A stretch of DNA of 64,000 nt from Alkalihalobacillus sp. LMS39 (GCF_022812285.1 NZ_CP093300.1:3100001-3164000); one strand, 5' to 3'. Positions 37,804-47,383 are shown, counted from the stretch's first letter. The notes: generated by a model not told the origin, from the letters alone. Numbers and translations are program-made.

Positions 37804-38354
37804 TTTTGCATGACCCTTATAATGATAAATAGAACAGCTATTAAAGCAGCTAATCCTAATACTAACAGCCAAATATTCGTTGTTTGCTCTGTTTCTTCTG
37901 CTTCAACTGGCTCTCGTTCACTTTGTTCTTCCTCTACAACTTCATCTGTCAGTTCTTCTTCAACAACTTCTGCGGGTTCTTCTTCTACCTCTACTTGTGG
38001 TTGTTCTGCTGTAACGGAAAACGAATATGAACCACTCGTTCCATGTCCATCTGCACCAAGCGCTTCCCACACAACCGTATAATTCCCTTCGTATAACGGT
38101 TCTCCTAGTTGCGCAATGAGGACAGGGGAATCCACTTCGATCGATTCAACAACAATAGTAGTTCCATCATCTTTTGTTATTGATAATGTACTATGGGATT
38201 CAATTCCTGCATCAAAGGAAAGCTCTAATTGTTCTACAGGTTCATCGACAACTTCCCCATCTCCCGGATACGCTTCATGAACATAAGAATGGGCAAATAC
38301 AAAAGAAGGAATAAACATAATCAGAAAGAATAGGAGTATGATTTTAAGCTTCAC
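37800..38354 (-). CDS. CopC-type periplasm-facing copper-binding protein
   Basis: 184 residues. A signal peptide ends at VFA, leaving an N-terminal His (HSYV) as in CopC copper sites, and GADGHGTSGSYSF supplies a further His. After the ~95-residue CopC domain comes a Glu-rich stalk (EVEEEPAEVVEEE) and a C-terminal membrane anchor (IWLLVLGLAALIAVLFIII). Membrane tethering fits a Gram-positive cell. Confidence 0.88.
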   Translation of the reverse strand: MKLKIILLFFLIMFIPSFVFAHSYVHEAYPGDGEVVDEPVEQLELSFDAGIESHSTLSITKDDGTTIVVESIEVDSPVLIAQLGEPLYEGNYTVVWEALGADGHGTSGSYSFSVTAEQPQVEVEEEPAEVVEEELTDEVVEEEQSEREPVEAEETEQTTNIWLLVLGLAALIAVLFIIIRVMQK

Positions 38355-38488
38355 ATTTATGCACCTCCACGATTTTCTACTATACTTTCACACTCTTGTA
38401 ATTATAAAGTGGGATTCTACCTTATGCAAATAAGAGAAACCTTGTATAATTAAATAGTATTAAGATTATTCGCTCAAAGGAGGTTCCA

Positions 38489-39118
38489 ATGGTAAAAAAA
38501 ATCACGATCGCAATCATGACGATTGCCATTGCCACTTCAGTTTATTTTTTTGGACAAGATATTTTCGTGTGGCTTCAAATGCATGCGAAACAATATATAT
38601 TGTTAACCATTATACTTGCTACATTGCTCGCATTATTTCCTGTTATCCCTTACCCTCTGATCGGAGGCGTATTAGGCGCTACATTTGGACCAGTACTCGG
38701 TTCACTTCTAACATGGATTGGCTCATCAGCTGCTTCTATTATTATGTTTATTGTCGTACGGTATGGGTATCAAGATTGGGGAAATAAAATGCTAAAGCAA
38801 TATAAACCGATTCATCGAGTTACTGTATTGTTTGAAAAAAATGCGTTTATTACGATTTTCCTTACTCGGCTTATTCCTATCATTCCGTCCATTATTGTAA
38901 ATATTTACTCAGCATTAAGTAAGGTTCGATTTATCAATTATGCAATTGCATCGTCCCTCGGTAAAATCCCAGCAATGATTTTATTTGCTGCTGTTGGGAA
39001 TTCTTTTGTCACCAATCCACAGGAAATGTTTTTTATCATCCTTTTTTATGGAGCCTTTCTCGTTATCGTCATTGGATGTTACCAACTATGGAAACGCCGA
39101 ATTGAAATTAAGGTATAA
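38489..39118 (+). CDS. TVP38/TMEM64 (VTT-domain) membrane protein
   Basis: 209 residues and about five membrane segments with the VTT core GGVLGATFGPVLGSLLTWIGSS and FLTRLIPIIPSIIVNI. Related to YtxB/YdjZ proteins, which are linked to lipid or undecaprenyl-phosphate handling in some bacteria. GGAGG precedes the ATG. Confidence 0.88.
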   Translation: MVKKITIAIMTIAIATSVYFFGQDIFVWLQMHAKQYILLTIILATLLALFPVIPYPLIGGVLGATFGPVLGSLLTWIGSSAASIIMFIVVRYGYQDWGNKMLKQYKPIHRVTVLFEKNAFITIFLTRLIPIIPSIIVNIYSALSKVRFINYAIASSLGKIPAMILFAAVGNSFVTNPQEMFFIILFYGAFLVIVIGCYQLWKRRIEIKV

Positions 39119-39128
39119 CGGAAACAAA

Positions 39129-39171
39129 AACAAGCTTTCATGATATTCATCACGGAAGCTTGTTTTATTTT
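39129..39171. terminator. Bidirectional terminator between TVP38 and VanZ genes
   Basis: AACAAGCTT and AAGCTTGTT arms of a long imperfect stem with flanking A- and T-runs, between convergent genes. Confidence 0.8.
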
Positions 39172-39665
39172 TTACGTGTAAACAAAACAATAACCCTTCT
39201 TTGAATAAAGAGTAAAACAAAAACAACAACAGCCCCTATCCATGCACCAAACGTATTTAAAATAACATCATCAACATTGGCAACTCGATGAGTAAATAAA
39301 AATTGACAAATTTCAATTGTAATAGAGGTAAACATGGCCAATATAGTAACTTTCATAACGGATGTTCGAAAGAATGTAAAGGCAAGCGGTAAAAGAAAAC
39401 CAAATGGAATAAACAAGACAATATTTCCGATTAAAATTCGAATTGGGTCCATAATATCTTTACTAAACACAGAAATTCGGTAAATACTTCGGAAAGGAGT
39501 AAGATTATAATTTCTTCCGCCTGGCCCCTCAGGCCCTAGTGAAGCCCCGTAGTTCCAAGCAAATAGTGTAACATATATAACGGCGAGCAAATATATAAAA
39601 AAAAGAATCTTGCCTAGTTTTTGTATCGATTTCTCAGTCTGTTTTAGCGGTTTAATGAAAAACAC
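39165..39665 (-). CDS. VanZ-family membrane protein
   Basis: 166 residues with four or five helices: NLTPFRSIYR, IGNIVLFIPFGFLLPL and the TSITIEICQFLF..RVANVDDVILNTFGA signature. VanZ proteins occur widely in Firmicutes and confer slight teicoplanin tolerance in enterococci. No van genes are present here. Confidence 0.88.
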   Translation of the reverse strand: MFFIKPLKQTEKSIQKLGKILFFIYLLAVIYVTLFAWNYGASLGPEGPGGRNYNLTPFRSIYRISVFSKDIMDPIRILIGNIVLFIPFGFLLPLAFTFFRTSVMKVTILAMFTSITIEICQFLFTHRVANVDDVILNTFGAWIGAVVVFVLLFIQRRVIVLFTRKK

Positions 39666-39746
39666 TTCCTTGCTATCAATCTTCTGTCATTATCATTATT
39701 ATGCTTTCAGCTTCATTAGACAAGTGTTTTTTTTACTATACTGGTT

Positions 39747-39929
39747 TTAATCCTCATTCTCCATTCTTTTTTTCATCAATGTTAAAACTTGATCTTTCGG
39801 ATCCCAACATTGAAATTGATAGGTTGGCTCGGTTTGATAACCTAACCGTTGACAAAAACGTATCCGTTTACCATGTTGTTTCGTTACTCGAAAATGTTTA
39901 CACGTTGCACAGCAATGGTATGGATTCAT
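39747..39929 (-). CDS. Small Cys-rich protein (60 aa)
   Basis: CCATCKHFRV at 6-15, CQRL at about 26 and CWDP at about 41 give a likely zinc-ribbon-like Cys set. AAGGAGT precedes ATG 39929. Conserved-looking but with no function that I can name. Confidence 0.7.
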   Translation of the reverse strand: MNPYHCCATCKHFRVTKQHGKRIRFCQRLGYQTEPTYQFQCWDPKDQVLTLMKKRMENED

Positions 39930-39984
39930 GTTAAACTCCTTATTGTTTTGCTATTATCGTATCATATTTCATTATATTCACAAG

Positions 39985-40010
39985 AAAAAAAGCTAAGAAC
40001 AGAACGTTCT
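39985..40010 (-). terminator. Terminator of the sspN-like gene
   Basis: GCTAAGAAC / GTTCTTAGC stem plus TTTTTTT on the minus strand, starting at the stop codon. Confidence 0.85.
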
Positions 40011-40150
40011 TAGCCTTTTGGAGGAACATAATCAGGATGTTCGTTCCCTTTAGTATTCATTTTTTTTCCGTTATTCGAATTAGATTTTCTCGGTTGAGTT
40101 CCTAAATGGTCTGGTCGAAAGGTTGCATGTGCAAATTGTGTTTTTTTCAT
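40010..40150 (-). CDS. SspN-like acid-soluble spore protein
   Basis: 46 residues. FRPDHLGTQPRKSNSNNGKK and a C-terminal NEHPDYVPPKG follow the SspN pattern (NHLGT..., GNKG..M...). GGGGGAGAG precedes the ATG. SspN is a minor spore-core protein made late in the forespore, and proximity to citB/sspO/sspP fits the Bacillus order. Confidence 0.7.
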   Translation of the reverse strand: MKKTQFAHATFRPDHLGTQPRKSNSNNGKKMNTKGNEHPDYVPPKG

Positions 40151-40218
40151 TTGGCTCTCCCCCTTTCCCATATCGTTATTATGACCGAATGGGTGGGGAA
40201 AAACCGAGGTACTATTTA

Positions 40219-40350
40219 CTAACTTGATTTTTCCGCTCGTTTTTCTTCCCAGCGTTGTTCAAGTCGATCTAATGCTTGTTCATCATTTAATAACTCACGT
40301 TTATTTTCTTTAATTAGCTCATCTAATGTTAGCTTCTTTACTCTTCTCAC
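40219..40350 (-). CDS. FbpB-like small basic protein
   Basis: 43 residues, MRRVKKLTLDELIKENKREL then LNDEQALDRLEQRWEEKRAE. It resembles the FbpB family (Fur-regulated basic proteins that assist the FsrA iron-sparing RNA). GTG start after GGAGTGAG. I see no convincing Fur box, so iron control is only an inference from the family. Confidence 0.6.
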   Translation of the reverse strand: MRRVKKLTLDELIKENKRELLNDEQALDRLEQRWEEKRAEKSS

Positions 40351-40421
40351 AATTCTCACTCCATTCTTTTTATCTATTCTGATAAGATTGGAATGAAAAT
40401 ATACATCTATTTCGGAAATTT

Positions 40422-41135
40422 TTACCCTTTAACTTCCCGACCACTCGCATAGGTGTTCCCTGTTTCATCAACGGTTAGCACAAACACTTCTCTCACGTTT
40501 CGAAATCCATGTTTCCTTACCTGTTCATCTAACCATTGAATCGTTCCGTACTTTTTCAAGTTTGCTTCTATAATATGACCATCTTCAATTAAAACTGATG
40601 GATAACCTTTAGATTTAGGGTTTTGTCCCATATCAGCTGGACTTACTGAATCATATTTTGTTTTCTTAATAACACTAATTTGGCCATTCGCTTCAAGAAC
40701 GGCAAAATCAATTTCAGCTAAATCAGCGGCATCTTTCAAACGCAAATCCATTAATAATGATTCCAACGTAATTTTTGCTTTCCTTAACTCCTCAACAAGA
40801 ATTTTCCCTTTTTCTATAATAATAATCGGTTCTTCTTCAATGACTCGACGAAATCGGGGTGTTTTTAACGCTAAATACGATAGCCCTAAATGCAATCCCC
40901 CAATTAATGCTGCAGCCGCAAGTGGACCACCTAAAGGCATATCACCACTTGAAAGAGGTTCACCGACAACATCCCCAATTATGACACCAAAGATAAAATC
41001 AATCGGATTAATGGCCACCATTGACCGTTGCCCTAAAATTTTGACTAAAATAAATATATATACGTAGACGATGAGTGCTCGAATCAAAAATCCATATACA
41101 GGTAAATCTTCAGCACCAGTCCAAAAATCAAACAT
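40422..41135 (-). CDS. DUF421 membrane protein (YetF-like)
   Basis: 237 residues. Three N-terminal helices (VYIFILVKILGQRSMV, DFIFGVIIGDVVGEPL) are followed by the cytoplasmic DUF421 domain with the paired PRFRRVIEEEPIIIIEKGK and LRLKDAADLAEIDFAVLE segments. Several relatives are expressed in spores. Function open. Confidence 0.88.
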   Translation of the reverse strand: MFDFWTGAEDLPVYGFLIRALIVYVYIFILVKILGQRSMVAINPIDFIFGVIIGDVVGEPLSSGDMPLGGPLAAAALIGGLHLGLSYLALKTPRFRRVIEEEPIIIIEKGKILVEELRKAKITLESLLMDLRLKDAADLAEIDFAVLEANGQISVIKKTKYDSVSPADMGQNPKSKGYPSVLIEDGHIIEANLKKYGTIQWLDEQVRKHGFRNVREVFVLTVDETGNTYASGREVKG

Positions 41136-41196
41136 CGTTAACCCCCCTAACGAGAAAATGGTGATCCCTTTTTAAAAGAGGATCACACAAGGTTAC

Positions 41197-41340
41197 TCAG
41201 TTCTTTTTCTCTCTTGACATTTTTTCTGATTCCACTTCAGCGTATGAAGCAAATTCATCTTGAAGACTATTTTCTTTGCCTTGCTTTTTTGCATTGTTAT
41301 TTCGCTGTGCATTCGGATTTCCTTTTTTTTGTCTTCCCAT
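41197..41340 (-). CDS. Small hydrophilic spore-type protein (47 aa)
   Basis: MGRQKKGNPNAQRNNNAKKQ then GKENSLQDEF and EVESEKMSREKKN: Asn/Lys/Gln-rich, no hydrophobic core. TTGGAGGCG precedes ATG 41340. Composition is like small acid-soluble spore proteins, but I cannot assign it to a named Ssp family. Confidence 0.6.
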   Translation of the reverse strand: MGRQKKGNPNAQRNNNAKKQGKENSLQDEFASYAEVESEKMSREKKN

Positions 41341-41437
41341 GAACAAATCGCCTCCAAAAAAAAAATATGAAACATCCGTCATAGTTTGGCTTAAATTGAT
41401 AAAAATATTTACGAGAAGTTTTTTAGGGGGCTAAAAC

Positions 41438-41782
41438 ATGACAAGGAAAACGAATGAGCAGATTCAAAATATTTTGGACACGTTACATGAATGGAAAGGT
41501 TCGAATATTTCCATTCAAAAAACGGAACAAAGAGATATTGACAATAATTTAATGGAGCTTGAAGAGGTTGAAGTTGTTAAGCAAGTAGATGATGAAGATG
41601 ATTATGTCGACCCTTATACGATTGAATTAAAAGGTAGAGGAACCGTTTTGAACTCCGCTGGCTCGATGCCGTTGCCACTGCAAAGCTATGAATTACCAAT
41701 TAACCAACTTTTATCCTTTGAAGCTTCTCAGGAGTTTCTGACGATAAAAACAGATAGAGCTACGTATGTAATAAAAAAATAA
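41438..41782 (+). CDS. Conserved-looking hypothetical protein (114 aa)
   Basis: A short helical N-terminus (TNEQIQNILDTLHEWKG), an acidic linker (DDEDDYVD) and a beta-rich C-terminus (YELPINQLLSFEASQEF). TTAGGGGG precedes the ATG. No recognised domain. Repeat B and a terminator follow. Confidence 0.65.
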   Translation: MTRKTNEQIQNILDTLHEWKGSNISIQKTEQRDIDNNLMELEEVEVVKQVDDEDDYVDPYTIELKGRGTVLNSAGSMPLPLQSYELPINQLLSFEASQEFLTIKTDRATYVIKK

Positions 41783-41796
41783 ATTATGCTTTTTTG

Positions 41797-41853
41797 GAAT
41801 AAGCTTTCAAAGCTTCCCTGCTATATCAAAAATTTCATTTTCTTATATGTTAA
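41797..41853. repeat. Dispersed repeat B, right-half copy
   Basis: GGAATAAGCTTTCAAAGCTT followed by CCCTGCTATATCAAAAATTTC: only the right half of the family. Confidence 0.55.
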
Positions 41854-41896
41854 AAAAAGCTTACCTTACTCGGATAATCCGATAAGGTAAGCTTTT
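41851..41896. terminator. Terminator downstream of citB
   Basis: A very strong stem AAAGCTTACCTTA...TAAGGTAAGCTTT with flanking A/T runs between convergent genes. Confidence 0.9.
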
Positions 41897-41906
41897 CTTT
41901 TATTCA

Positions 41907-44624
41907 TTAAGCGTTAGCTTCAGCAATACGACCACGTAGAACCATTTGTAAAATTCCACCATGGCGATAGTATTCGATTTCAACTTCACTATCGAAACGA
42001 ACAAGAACGTCAAACTCAGTTTTATTTCCTTCTTCGTCTGTTGCTGTTACTTTCACCATATCACGAGGTTTCACTTCATTTGTAATATGAACTTCAAATG
42101 ACTCTTTGCCAGATAAACCTAATGTTTCAGCAGAGTCGCCTTCTTTAAATTGAAGTGGTAATACACCCATTAATACTAAATTACTACGGTGGATACGCTC
42201 ATAACTTTCAGCGATAACCGTTTTAATTCCTAATAGGTTCGTTCCTTTTGCAGCCCAGTCACGTGAACTTCCCATTCCATAATCTTTACCTGCTAAAATC
42301 GCAAGACCTGTGCCTTGTTCTTTATATTTCATGGCAGCATCATAGATAGGCATAACTTCACCTGTTGGCCAGTACGTTGTAAATCCACCTTCTGTTCCAG
42401 GAGCAACTTGGTTACGGATACGAATATTCGCAAACGTACCACGCATCATCACTTCATGGTTACCACGACGAGAACCATAAGAGTTAAAGTCACGTTGTTC
42501 TACTCCTTTAGAAATCAGGTATTTTCCTGCTGGTGTTTCTTTCCCGAATGCACCTGCTGGTGAAATATGGTCAGTTGTAACAGTGTCACCAAATTTACCG
42601 ATTACTTTCAAACCAGAAAGCGGCTCGATATCTTGTGGATCTTTAGATAACCCTTCAAAGAATGGAGGATTTGCAATATAAGTTGAATCCTCATCCCATT
42701 TATATAATGCATCGTCAGTTGTTTCAATTTCATTCCAACGCGGATTGCTTTGGAAGACATTTTCATACTCACGTTTAAACAATTCAGGCGTAACTGTTTC
42801 TTGAACAACTTTCGCAATTTCTTCAGCTGTTGGCCAAATGTCGTTAAAGAACACATCATTGCCATCTTTGTCTTTTCCAATAGCGTCATTTCTTAAGTCA
42901 ATATCCACTGTTCCTGCTAATGCATAAGCAACAACGAGTGGTGGTGAAGCAAGATAGTTTGCTTTTACAAGTGGGTGAATACGACCTTCGAAGTTACGGT
43001 TACCTGAAAGAACAGAAGTAACAGTTAAGTCATTTTCTGCAATTGCTGCTTCAAGTTCATCAGCAAGTGGACCAGAGTTACCGATACATGTAGTACAGCC
43101 ATATCCAACAATGTTAAAGCCAAGTTGCTCTAGGTGTGGAAGTAATCCTGAATCAACTAAATACCCAGTAACAACTTTTGAACCAGGAGCTAAAGATGTT
43201 TTTACGTATTCTGGAACTTGCATGCCTTTTTCTGCTGCTTTTTTCGCAACAAGGCCCGCTCCAATTAGAACGTAAGGGTTTGACGTATTTGTACAGCTTG
43301 TGATGGCAGCAATCGCAATAGACCCTGTCGTCATTGTCGTTTCGTTACCATTCGCAAGTTTCACTGTCACTTTTTTATTAAACTCATCCTCAGAAAGACC
43401 CAATCCTTGAGTACCTGCAGGAGCAACAACCGCTTTTTTGAACTCCTCTTGCATTTTTGAAAGTGGTACTAAGTCTTGTGGACGCTTTGGACCTGAAAGA
43501 TTCGCTTCAATTTCAGACAAGTCAATTTCAACAACATCAGTATACGTAGGATCTGGCGTTTCACCAGGAACATAGAACAAGTCATTGGCTTTGCTGTATT
43601 CTTCAACAAGCTTAATTTGTTCTTCAGAACGACCTGTTAAACGTAAGTAATTTAAAGCTTCTTCATCAACTGGGAAGAATCCACATGTTGCTCCATACTC
43701 TGGTGCCATGTTTGAAATTGTAGCACGGTCAGCCAGTGGCATTTCACTTAAACCAGGACCGTAGAACTCAACGAATTTACCTACAACTTTTTTCTCACGT
43801 AACACTTGAGTTACTTTTAATGCCACGTCTGTTGCCGTCGTTCCACTTGGAAGAGAACCAGTGAATTTAACCCCAATAACATCAGGTACAGGGAAATAAG
43901 AAGGTTGTCCAAGCATCCCAGCTTCCGCTTCGATACCACCAACACCCCAACCTAATACACCAATACCATTAATCATTGTTGTATGTGAGTCTGTTCCAAC
44001 TAATGAATCTGGATATGCAGTAAGTTCACCGTCTTTTTCAACACCATGAACGACATTTGCTAAAAACTCAAGGTTTACTTGGTGAACGATACCTGTTGCT
44101 GGTGGCACAGCACGATAGTTATCAAATGCTTTTTGTGCCCAGTTTAAAAATTGGTAACGCTCTTCATTTCTACGGAACTCTAAGTTCATATTAAAATCTA
44201 AAGAATCCTCTGTTCCTGCTTTATCAACTTGAACAGAGTGGTCGATTACAAGATCAACAGGAATTTCAGGGTTAATTTTTTGTGGGTCTCCCCCTAAATC
44301 GGCCATTGCTTTACGTAATGAAGCTAAGTCAACGACTGCCGGTACACCTGTGAAATCCTGTAAAATAACACGGGATGGTTTAAACGGAACATCGATTTCT
44401 TTTAAGTCTGACGTACCCCATTTTGCAAGATTTTCAACATGCTCTTTTTTAATGACAAATCCATCTTCTTGTCGTAATACAGATTCCAAAAGAACCTTTA
44501 CAGAATACGGTAAAGACGATACGTTTCCAACACCAGCTTCTTGTAGTGCTTGTAAACGATAAAAATTGTACGTTTTCCCGTTCACCTCAAACGATGAGCG
44601 AGATTTAAAGCTATCTTTTGTCAT
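41907..44624 (-). CDS. citB: Aconitate hydratase
   Basis: 905 residues; interconverts citrate and isocitrate in the TCA cycle. [4Fe-4S] ligand regions [10 protein letters not shown] and [12 protein letters not shown] are present, as are [22 protein letters not shown] and the swivel domain motif [23 protein letters not shown] gives ATG 44624. In Bacilli the apo-protein also binds iron-responsive RNA. The divergent neighbour sspO matches the B. subtilis order. Confidence 0.97.
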   Translation of the reverse strand: MTKDSFKSRSSFEVNGKTYNFYRLQALQEAGVGNVSSLPYSVKVLLESVLRQEDGFVIKKEHVENLAKWGTSDLKEIDVPFKPSRVILQDFTGVPAVVDLASLRKAMADLGGDPQKINPEIPVDLVIDHSVQVDKAGTEDSLDFNMNLEFRRNEERYQFLNWAQKAFDNYRAVPPATGIVHQVNLEFLANVVHGVEKDGELTAYPDSLVGTDSHTTMINGIGVLGWGVGGIEAEAGMLGQPSYFPVPDVIGVKFTGSLPSGTTATDVALKVTQVLREKKVVGKFVEFYGPGLSEMPLADRATISNMAPEYGATCGFFPVDEEALNYLRLTGRSEEQIKLVEEYSKANDLFYVPGETPDPTYTDVVEIDLSEIEANLSGPKRPQDLVPLSKMQEEFKKAVVAPAGTQGLGLSEDEFNKKVTVKLANGNETTMTTGSIAIAAITSCTNTSNPYVLIGAGLVAKKAAEKGMQVPEYVKTSLAPGSKVVTGYLVDSGLLPHLEQLGFNIVGYGCTTCIGNSGPLADELEAAIAENDLTVTSVLSGNRNFEGRIHPLVKANYLASPPLVVAYALAGTVDIDLRNDAIGKDKDGNDVFFNDIWPTAEEIAKVVQETVTPELFKREYENVFQSNPRWNEIETTDDALYKWDEDSTYIANPPFFEGLSKDPQDIEPLSGLKVIGKFGDTVTTDHISPAGAFGKETPAGKYLISKGVEQRDFNSYGSRRGNHEVMMRGTFANIRIRNQVAPGTEGGFTTYWPTGEVMPIYDAAMKYKEQGTGLAILAGKDYGMGSSRDWAAKGTNLLGIKTVIAESYERIHRSNLVLMGVLPLQFKEGDSAETLGLSGKESFEVHITNEVKPRDMVKVTATDEEGNKTEFDVLVRFDSEVEIEYYRHGGILQMVLRGRIAEANA

Positions 44625-44824
44625 ATGTACTCCCTCCTTAATAACTATAATATAACAGTTTCTCAAAATTGTAAAAATAATAGCTACAGAATGTAACCGT
44701 TACGATTCTGTGAACTCCTTTTATAGAATAGCAAAACTTTCTTAAAGAATAAATGGATTTTTTGAATTCTGTGTAAATTAAAACCGTTTCTTTTGAAAAA
44801 ACTAATAAAGTGGAGGTGATTCTT

Positions 44825-44986
44825 TTGACGAGAAAAAAATCAAATCACATCATTCCTGGAGCAAATGCTGCGAAAGGACAAGGAAAAGACGTTGGTATGA
44901 ATTCTCAATTTGACAATGAAATGGCAAATGAACCTTTAACAGCAGAACAACGTCAATTTAATAAAAAGACAAAAAAACGCCAATAA
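44825..44986 (+). CDS. sspO: Small acid-soluble spore protein O
   Basis: 53 residues: TRKKSNHIIPGANAAKGQGK, then an acidic middle and LTAEQRQFNKKTKKRQ, the SspO signature. TTG start after GGAGGTGAT, as often in this family. Divergent from citB, as in B. subtilis. Confidence 0.88.
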   Translation: MTRKKSNHIIPGANAAKGQGKDVGMNSQFDNEMANEPLTAEQRQFNKKTKKRQ

Positions 44987-44997
44987 TTTGTGAACAA

Positions 44998-45031
44998 GGA
45001 GTCCCAAAAGGAAAACACCTTTTGGGACTCC
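44998..45031. terminator. Terminator between sspO and the 84-aa gene
   Basis: GGAGTCCCAAAAGG and CCTTTTGGGACTCC make a perfect 14-bp stem. Confidence 0.85.
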
Positions 45032-45043
45032 TTTCATTCTTTG

Positions 45044-45298
45044 TTATTGTTGTGCTTTGTTTTTTAATTGTTCAAGCTGCTGTTGATATTCGTGCAATTG
45101 CTCTTTTTGATGCTCAGAAGCAACGGTTAATGCTTTTAGGACTTGTTGCTCTGCTTCCTCTATTTCCTGCAACGCCATTTTTGTATGATGACCTACATCA
45201 TTAGGAGAATCATGAATGACAGATGTTGCTTCTTCAGCTTGAACAACCGCTTGTTGCGCTGCTTGAAATGCTTGCTGCTTATCTTTATGATATGGCAT
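45044..45298 (-). CDS. Small Gln/Glu-rich helical protein (84 aa)
   Basis: Mostly alpha-helical and coiled-coil-like (KQQAFQAAQQAVVQAEEA, HEYQQQLEQLKNKAQQ). GGAGGG precedes ATG 45298. Sits between two spore genes; unknown function. Confidence 0.65.
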   Translation of the reverse strand: MPYHKDKQQAFQAAQQAVVQAEEATSVIHDSPNDVGHHTKMALQEIEEAEQQVLKALTVASEHQKEQLHEYQQQLEQLKNKAQQ

Positions 45299-45417
45299 GA
45301 ATTTACCCTCCTTTTTTCAACGTTAGTTTCTATTTCCTGACATCGCTTTATACATGGCTGATGTGGAATATTTCATTGGAACCCACAAATACTATGATTA
45401 AAAAGGAGGGATATGAA

Positions 45418-45552
45418 ATGGTTGAACATAATACATCAAAAGACATTCGAAAAAATGCTCCTAAAGGAGATAACCCGGGCCAGCCTGCTCCAATGAAAGG
45501 ATCTAAAAAAGTAAAACAACGAAATCACGTAAATCAAGCCCATGGTGAATAA
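45418..45552 (+). CDS. sspP: Small acid-soluble spore protein P
   Basis: 44 residues with the SspP signature [20 protein letters not shown] then [32 protein letters not shown] directs ATG 45418. In B. subtilis sspO and sspP are adjacent; here a reversed small gene separates them. Confidence 0.85.
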   Translation: MVEHNTSKDIRKNAPKGDNPGQPAPMKGSKKVKQRNHVNQAHGE

Positions 45553-45645
45553 ACGAAAAACGCAGGTGCGTATTTCGTTTCAAGAATAAGCTTTCAAAGT
45601 TTCACTGCTAGGCCAAAATTTTTATGAAGAGCGTTTTTCTTTATT
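45550..45645. repeat. Dispersed repeat B copy
   Basis: AAACGAAAAACGCAGGTGCG, then GAATAAGCTTTCAAAGTTTC and GCTAGGCCAAAATTTTTAT, ending in GAGCGTTTTTCTTT, so the ends can pair with each other. Confidence 0.65.
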
Positions 45646-45650
45646 AAAGA

Positions 45651-45682
45651 AACCCAGTTCCCTTTATTGAAGGGACTGGGTT
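45651..45682. terminator. Terminator at the end of selA
   Basis: AACCCAGTTCCCTTT / AAGGGACTGGGTT stem overlapping the last codons of selA. Confidence 0.75.
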
Positions 45683-47070
45683 TTCTCTATCCATTGTTTG
45701 ACTTGTTCAATGACAATGTTCACTTCTTGCTGTTCGATTGTTCGAAAATCAAAAACAAGATGGTCGTCTTTGCGTCGACAAACAATCGGGATGTCTAGCT
45801 TTAGAAATTGTTCGAACAGTTCTTGCGCTGAAAAATTAGGATGAGATACATACACAATCATTGTTGGAATATCCACTCCCGGCATTGTTCCTCCACCAAT
45901 TTGTGATGTTCCTTCCTCTAATTGAAAAGTAAAATGATTATAAGTAAGAGCTTGTACAAACTGTCGCGCTTTTTGCTCGACTTCTTCAACTGTCGATAAA
46001 ATGGCACTGACTGTTGGAATTTCTTTCACTCTATGAAACGAATGTCGATACGCTTTTAACGTAGCTTCTAGTGCAGCTAATGTCATTTTATCGACTCGTA
46101 ACACCCGAGCGAGCTGATGTTTTTTTAACACCGCAATCAATTCTTTTTTTCCTGCAATGATCCCTGCTTGCGGTCCACCTAATAACTTATCCCCGCTAAA
46201 AGAAACAATGTCCACTCCTTTTTCCAATGTTTCTCTTACAGTCGGCTCGTCCCCGATACCGTGTGTACGAAAGTCATATATCGCACCACTTCCTAAATCT
46301 TCGTACAACAGGAGATTATGTTTATTTTTTATTTGTACAAGCTCCTCAATCGTGACGGATTTCGTAAACCCTATTGTTTTAAAATTACTTGTATGTACTT
46401 TCATCATCATCGCTGTATTTTCTGTGATCGCTTTTTCATAATCAAACGGATGGGTTTTATTTGTCGTTCCCACTTCCACAAGAGAAGCGCCACTCTCTTC
46501 CATTATTGAAGAAACACGGAATGACCCTCCTATTTCAACGAGTTGCCCTCGTGAAACAATCACTTCTTTTCCTTTAGCGAATGCTTTTAAAATAAAGTAA
46601 ACGGCTGCAGCATTATTATTAACGACCATTGCTGCCTCTGCCCCTGTAACTTCTTGGATTATCGATTCAATGATGTCATGTCTTGAGCCTCGCGTCCCCT
46701 TTTCCAATTGATATTCAAGGTTAGAATAATGCATCGCAACCGCTTGAACTTGAGAAACCGCATCCTCACTTAATTTTGCTCGTCCTAAATTTGTATGTAA
46801 TATCGTCCCTGTCGCATTGATTACCTTTGTTAACGTTGACTTTTTATCTTCCTTCGCTTTTGCTTTTAGTATAGAAAAAATCTCATCAAACAATCCATCA
46901 ACCGACTGCCTTTTTCCTTCTACAATATCATGCCTAACCGTATTTATGATGTCTTTTATCCAACTTGTTGCTGCCTCTTTTGAAACACCACTAGAATGGA
47001 TAAATATGAGAAATCTCTTGTCTTGTTGAATTTCGTGGATAGCAGGTAAGGACCTTAATAATGTTTTCAC
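45664..47070 (-). CDS. selA: L-seryl-tRNA(Sec) selenium transferase
   Basis: 468 residues; converts Ser-tRNA(Sec) to Sec-tRNA(Sec) with selenophosphate. PLP lysine Lys295 lies in FSGDKLLGGPQAG, as in the E. coli enzyme. The N-terminal KVINATGTILHTNLGRA and VNNNAAAVYFIL are family hallmarks, and the length is normal. It lies 70 bp behind the selW-like gene on the same strand, with a terminator between them, so it depends on read-through or on its own promoter. Its presence with selB, selD and tRNA-Sec makes a complete decoding set. Confidence 0.97.
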   Translation of the reverse strand: MKTLLRSLPAIHEIQQDKRFLIFIHSSGVSKEAATSWIKDIINTVRHDIVEGKRQSVDGLFDEIFSILKAKAKEDKKSTLTKVINATGTILHTNLGRAKLSEDAVSQVQAVAMHYSNLEYQLEKGTRGSRHDIIESIIQEVTGAEAAMVVNNNAAAVYFILKAFAKGKEVIVSRGQLVEIGGSFRVSSIMEESGASLVEVGTTNKTHPFDYEKAITENTAMMMKVHTSNFKTIGFTKSVTIEELVQIKNKHNLLLYEDLGSGAIYDFRTHGIGDEPTVRETLEKGVDIVSFSGDKLLGGPQAGIIAGKKELIAVLKKHQLARVLRVDKMTLAALEATLKAYRHSFHRVKEIPTVSAILSTVEEVEQKARQFVQALTYNHFTFQLEEGTSQIGGGTMPGVDIPTMIVYVSHPNFSAQELFEQFLKLDIPIVCRRKDDHLVFDFRTIEQQEVNIVIEQVKQWIEKTQSLQ

Positions 47071-47106
47071 AATTGCACCTCATCTTGTCACATTTTTCAT
47101 TATTAT

Positions 47107-47137
47107 TAAAAAATGCACCTAAAATGAAAGGTGCATT
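47107..47137 (-). terminator. Terminator between selW-like gene and selA
   Basis: AATGCACCT / AGGTGCATT stem with TTTTTAATAA on the minus strand, directly after the selW stop. Confidence 0.8.
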
Positions 47138-47140
47138 GGA

Positions 47141-47383
47141 TTATTCTGTCATAGATTCCATTTTTTCAATTACAGCTTTAGTTTCAGGAAATTGTCCTGT
47201 TTCACGCTTTGAATACACGTTTGTCCCATTGACTGTAACTTCAAACACGCCACCCGATCCAGGGATTAGCGAAAACTCCGTTATATTTCCTCGAAAATGA
47301 GTAAATAGCTCTTCCGCAAAACTTGCGGCTTTTGGTGCATAGTTTCACTGCATGCAAAACTCAACAGACACACGATATTTCAT
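47141..47383 (-). CDS. SelW-like (Rdx family) selenoprotein with in-frame UGA
   Basis: 80 residues when UGA (47345-47347) is read as selenocysteine: VSVEFCMQ-Sec-NYAP gives the CxxU redox motif (Cys10, Sec13). Downstream GSGGVFEVTVNG, VYSKRETGQFPE and a final helix are typical of SelW/Rdx proteins. AAAGGAGATG lies before ATG 47383. Starting 16 nt after the UGA, CCGCAA-GTT-TTGCGG forms a hairpin with a GU-containing loop, as in bacterial SECIS elements. Reading UGA as stop would leave 12 residues. Probable thiol-redox function; its partner is unknown. Confidence 0.88.
47314..47347 (-). promoter_or_regulatory. Candidate bSECIS of the selW-like mRNA
   Basis: UGA, 16 nt, then a perfect 6-bp stem CCGCAA/TTGCGG with loop GTT. 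Spacing is in the range used by SelB. Confidence 0.65.
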
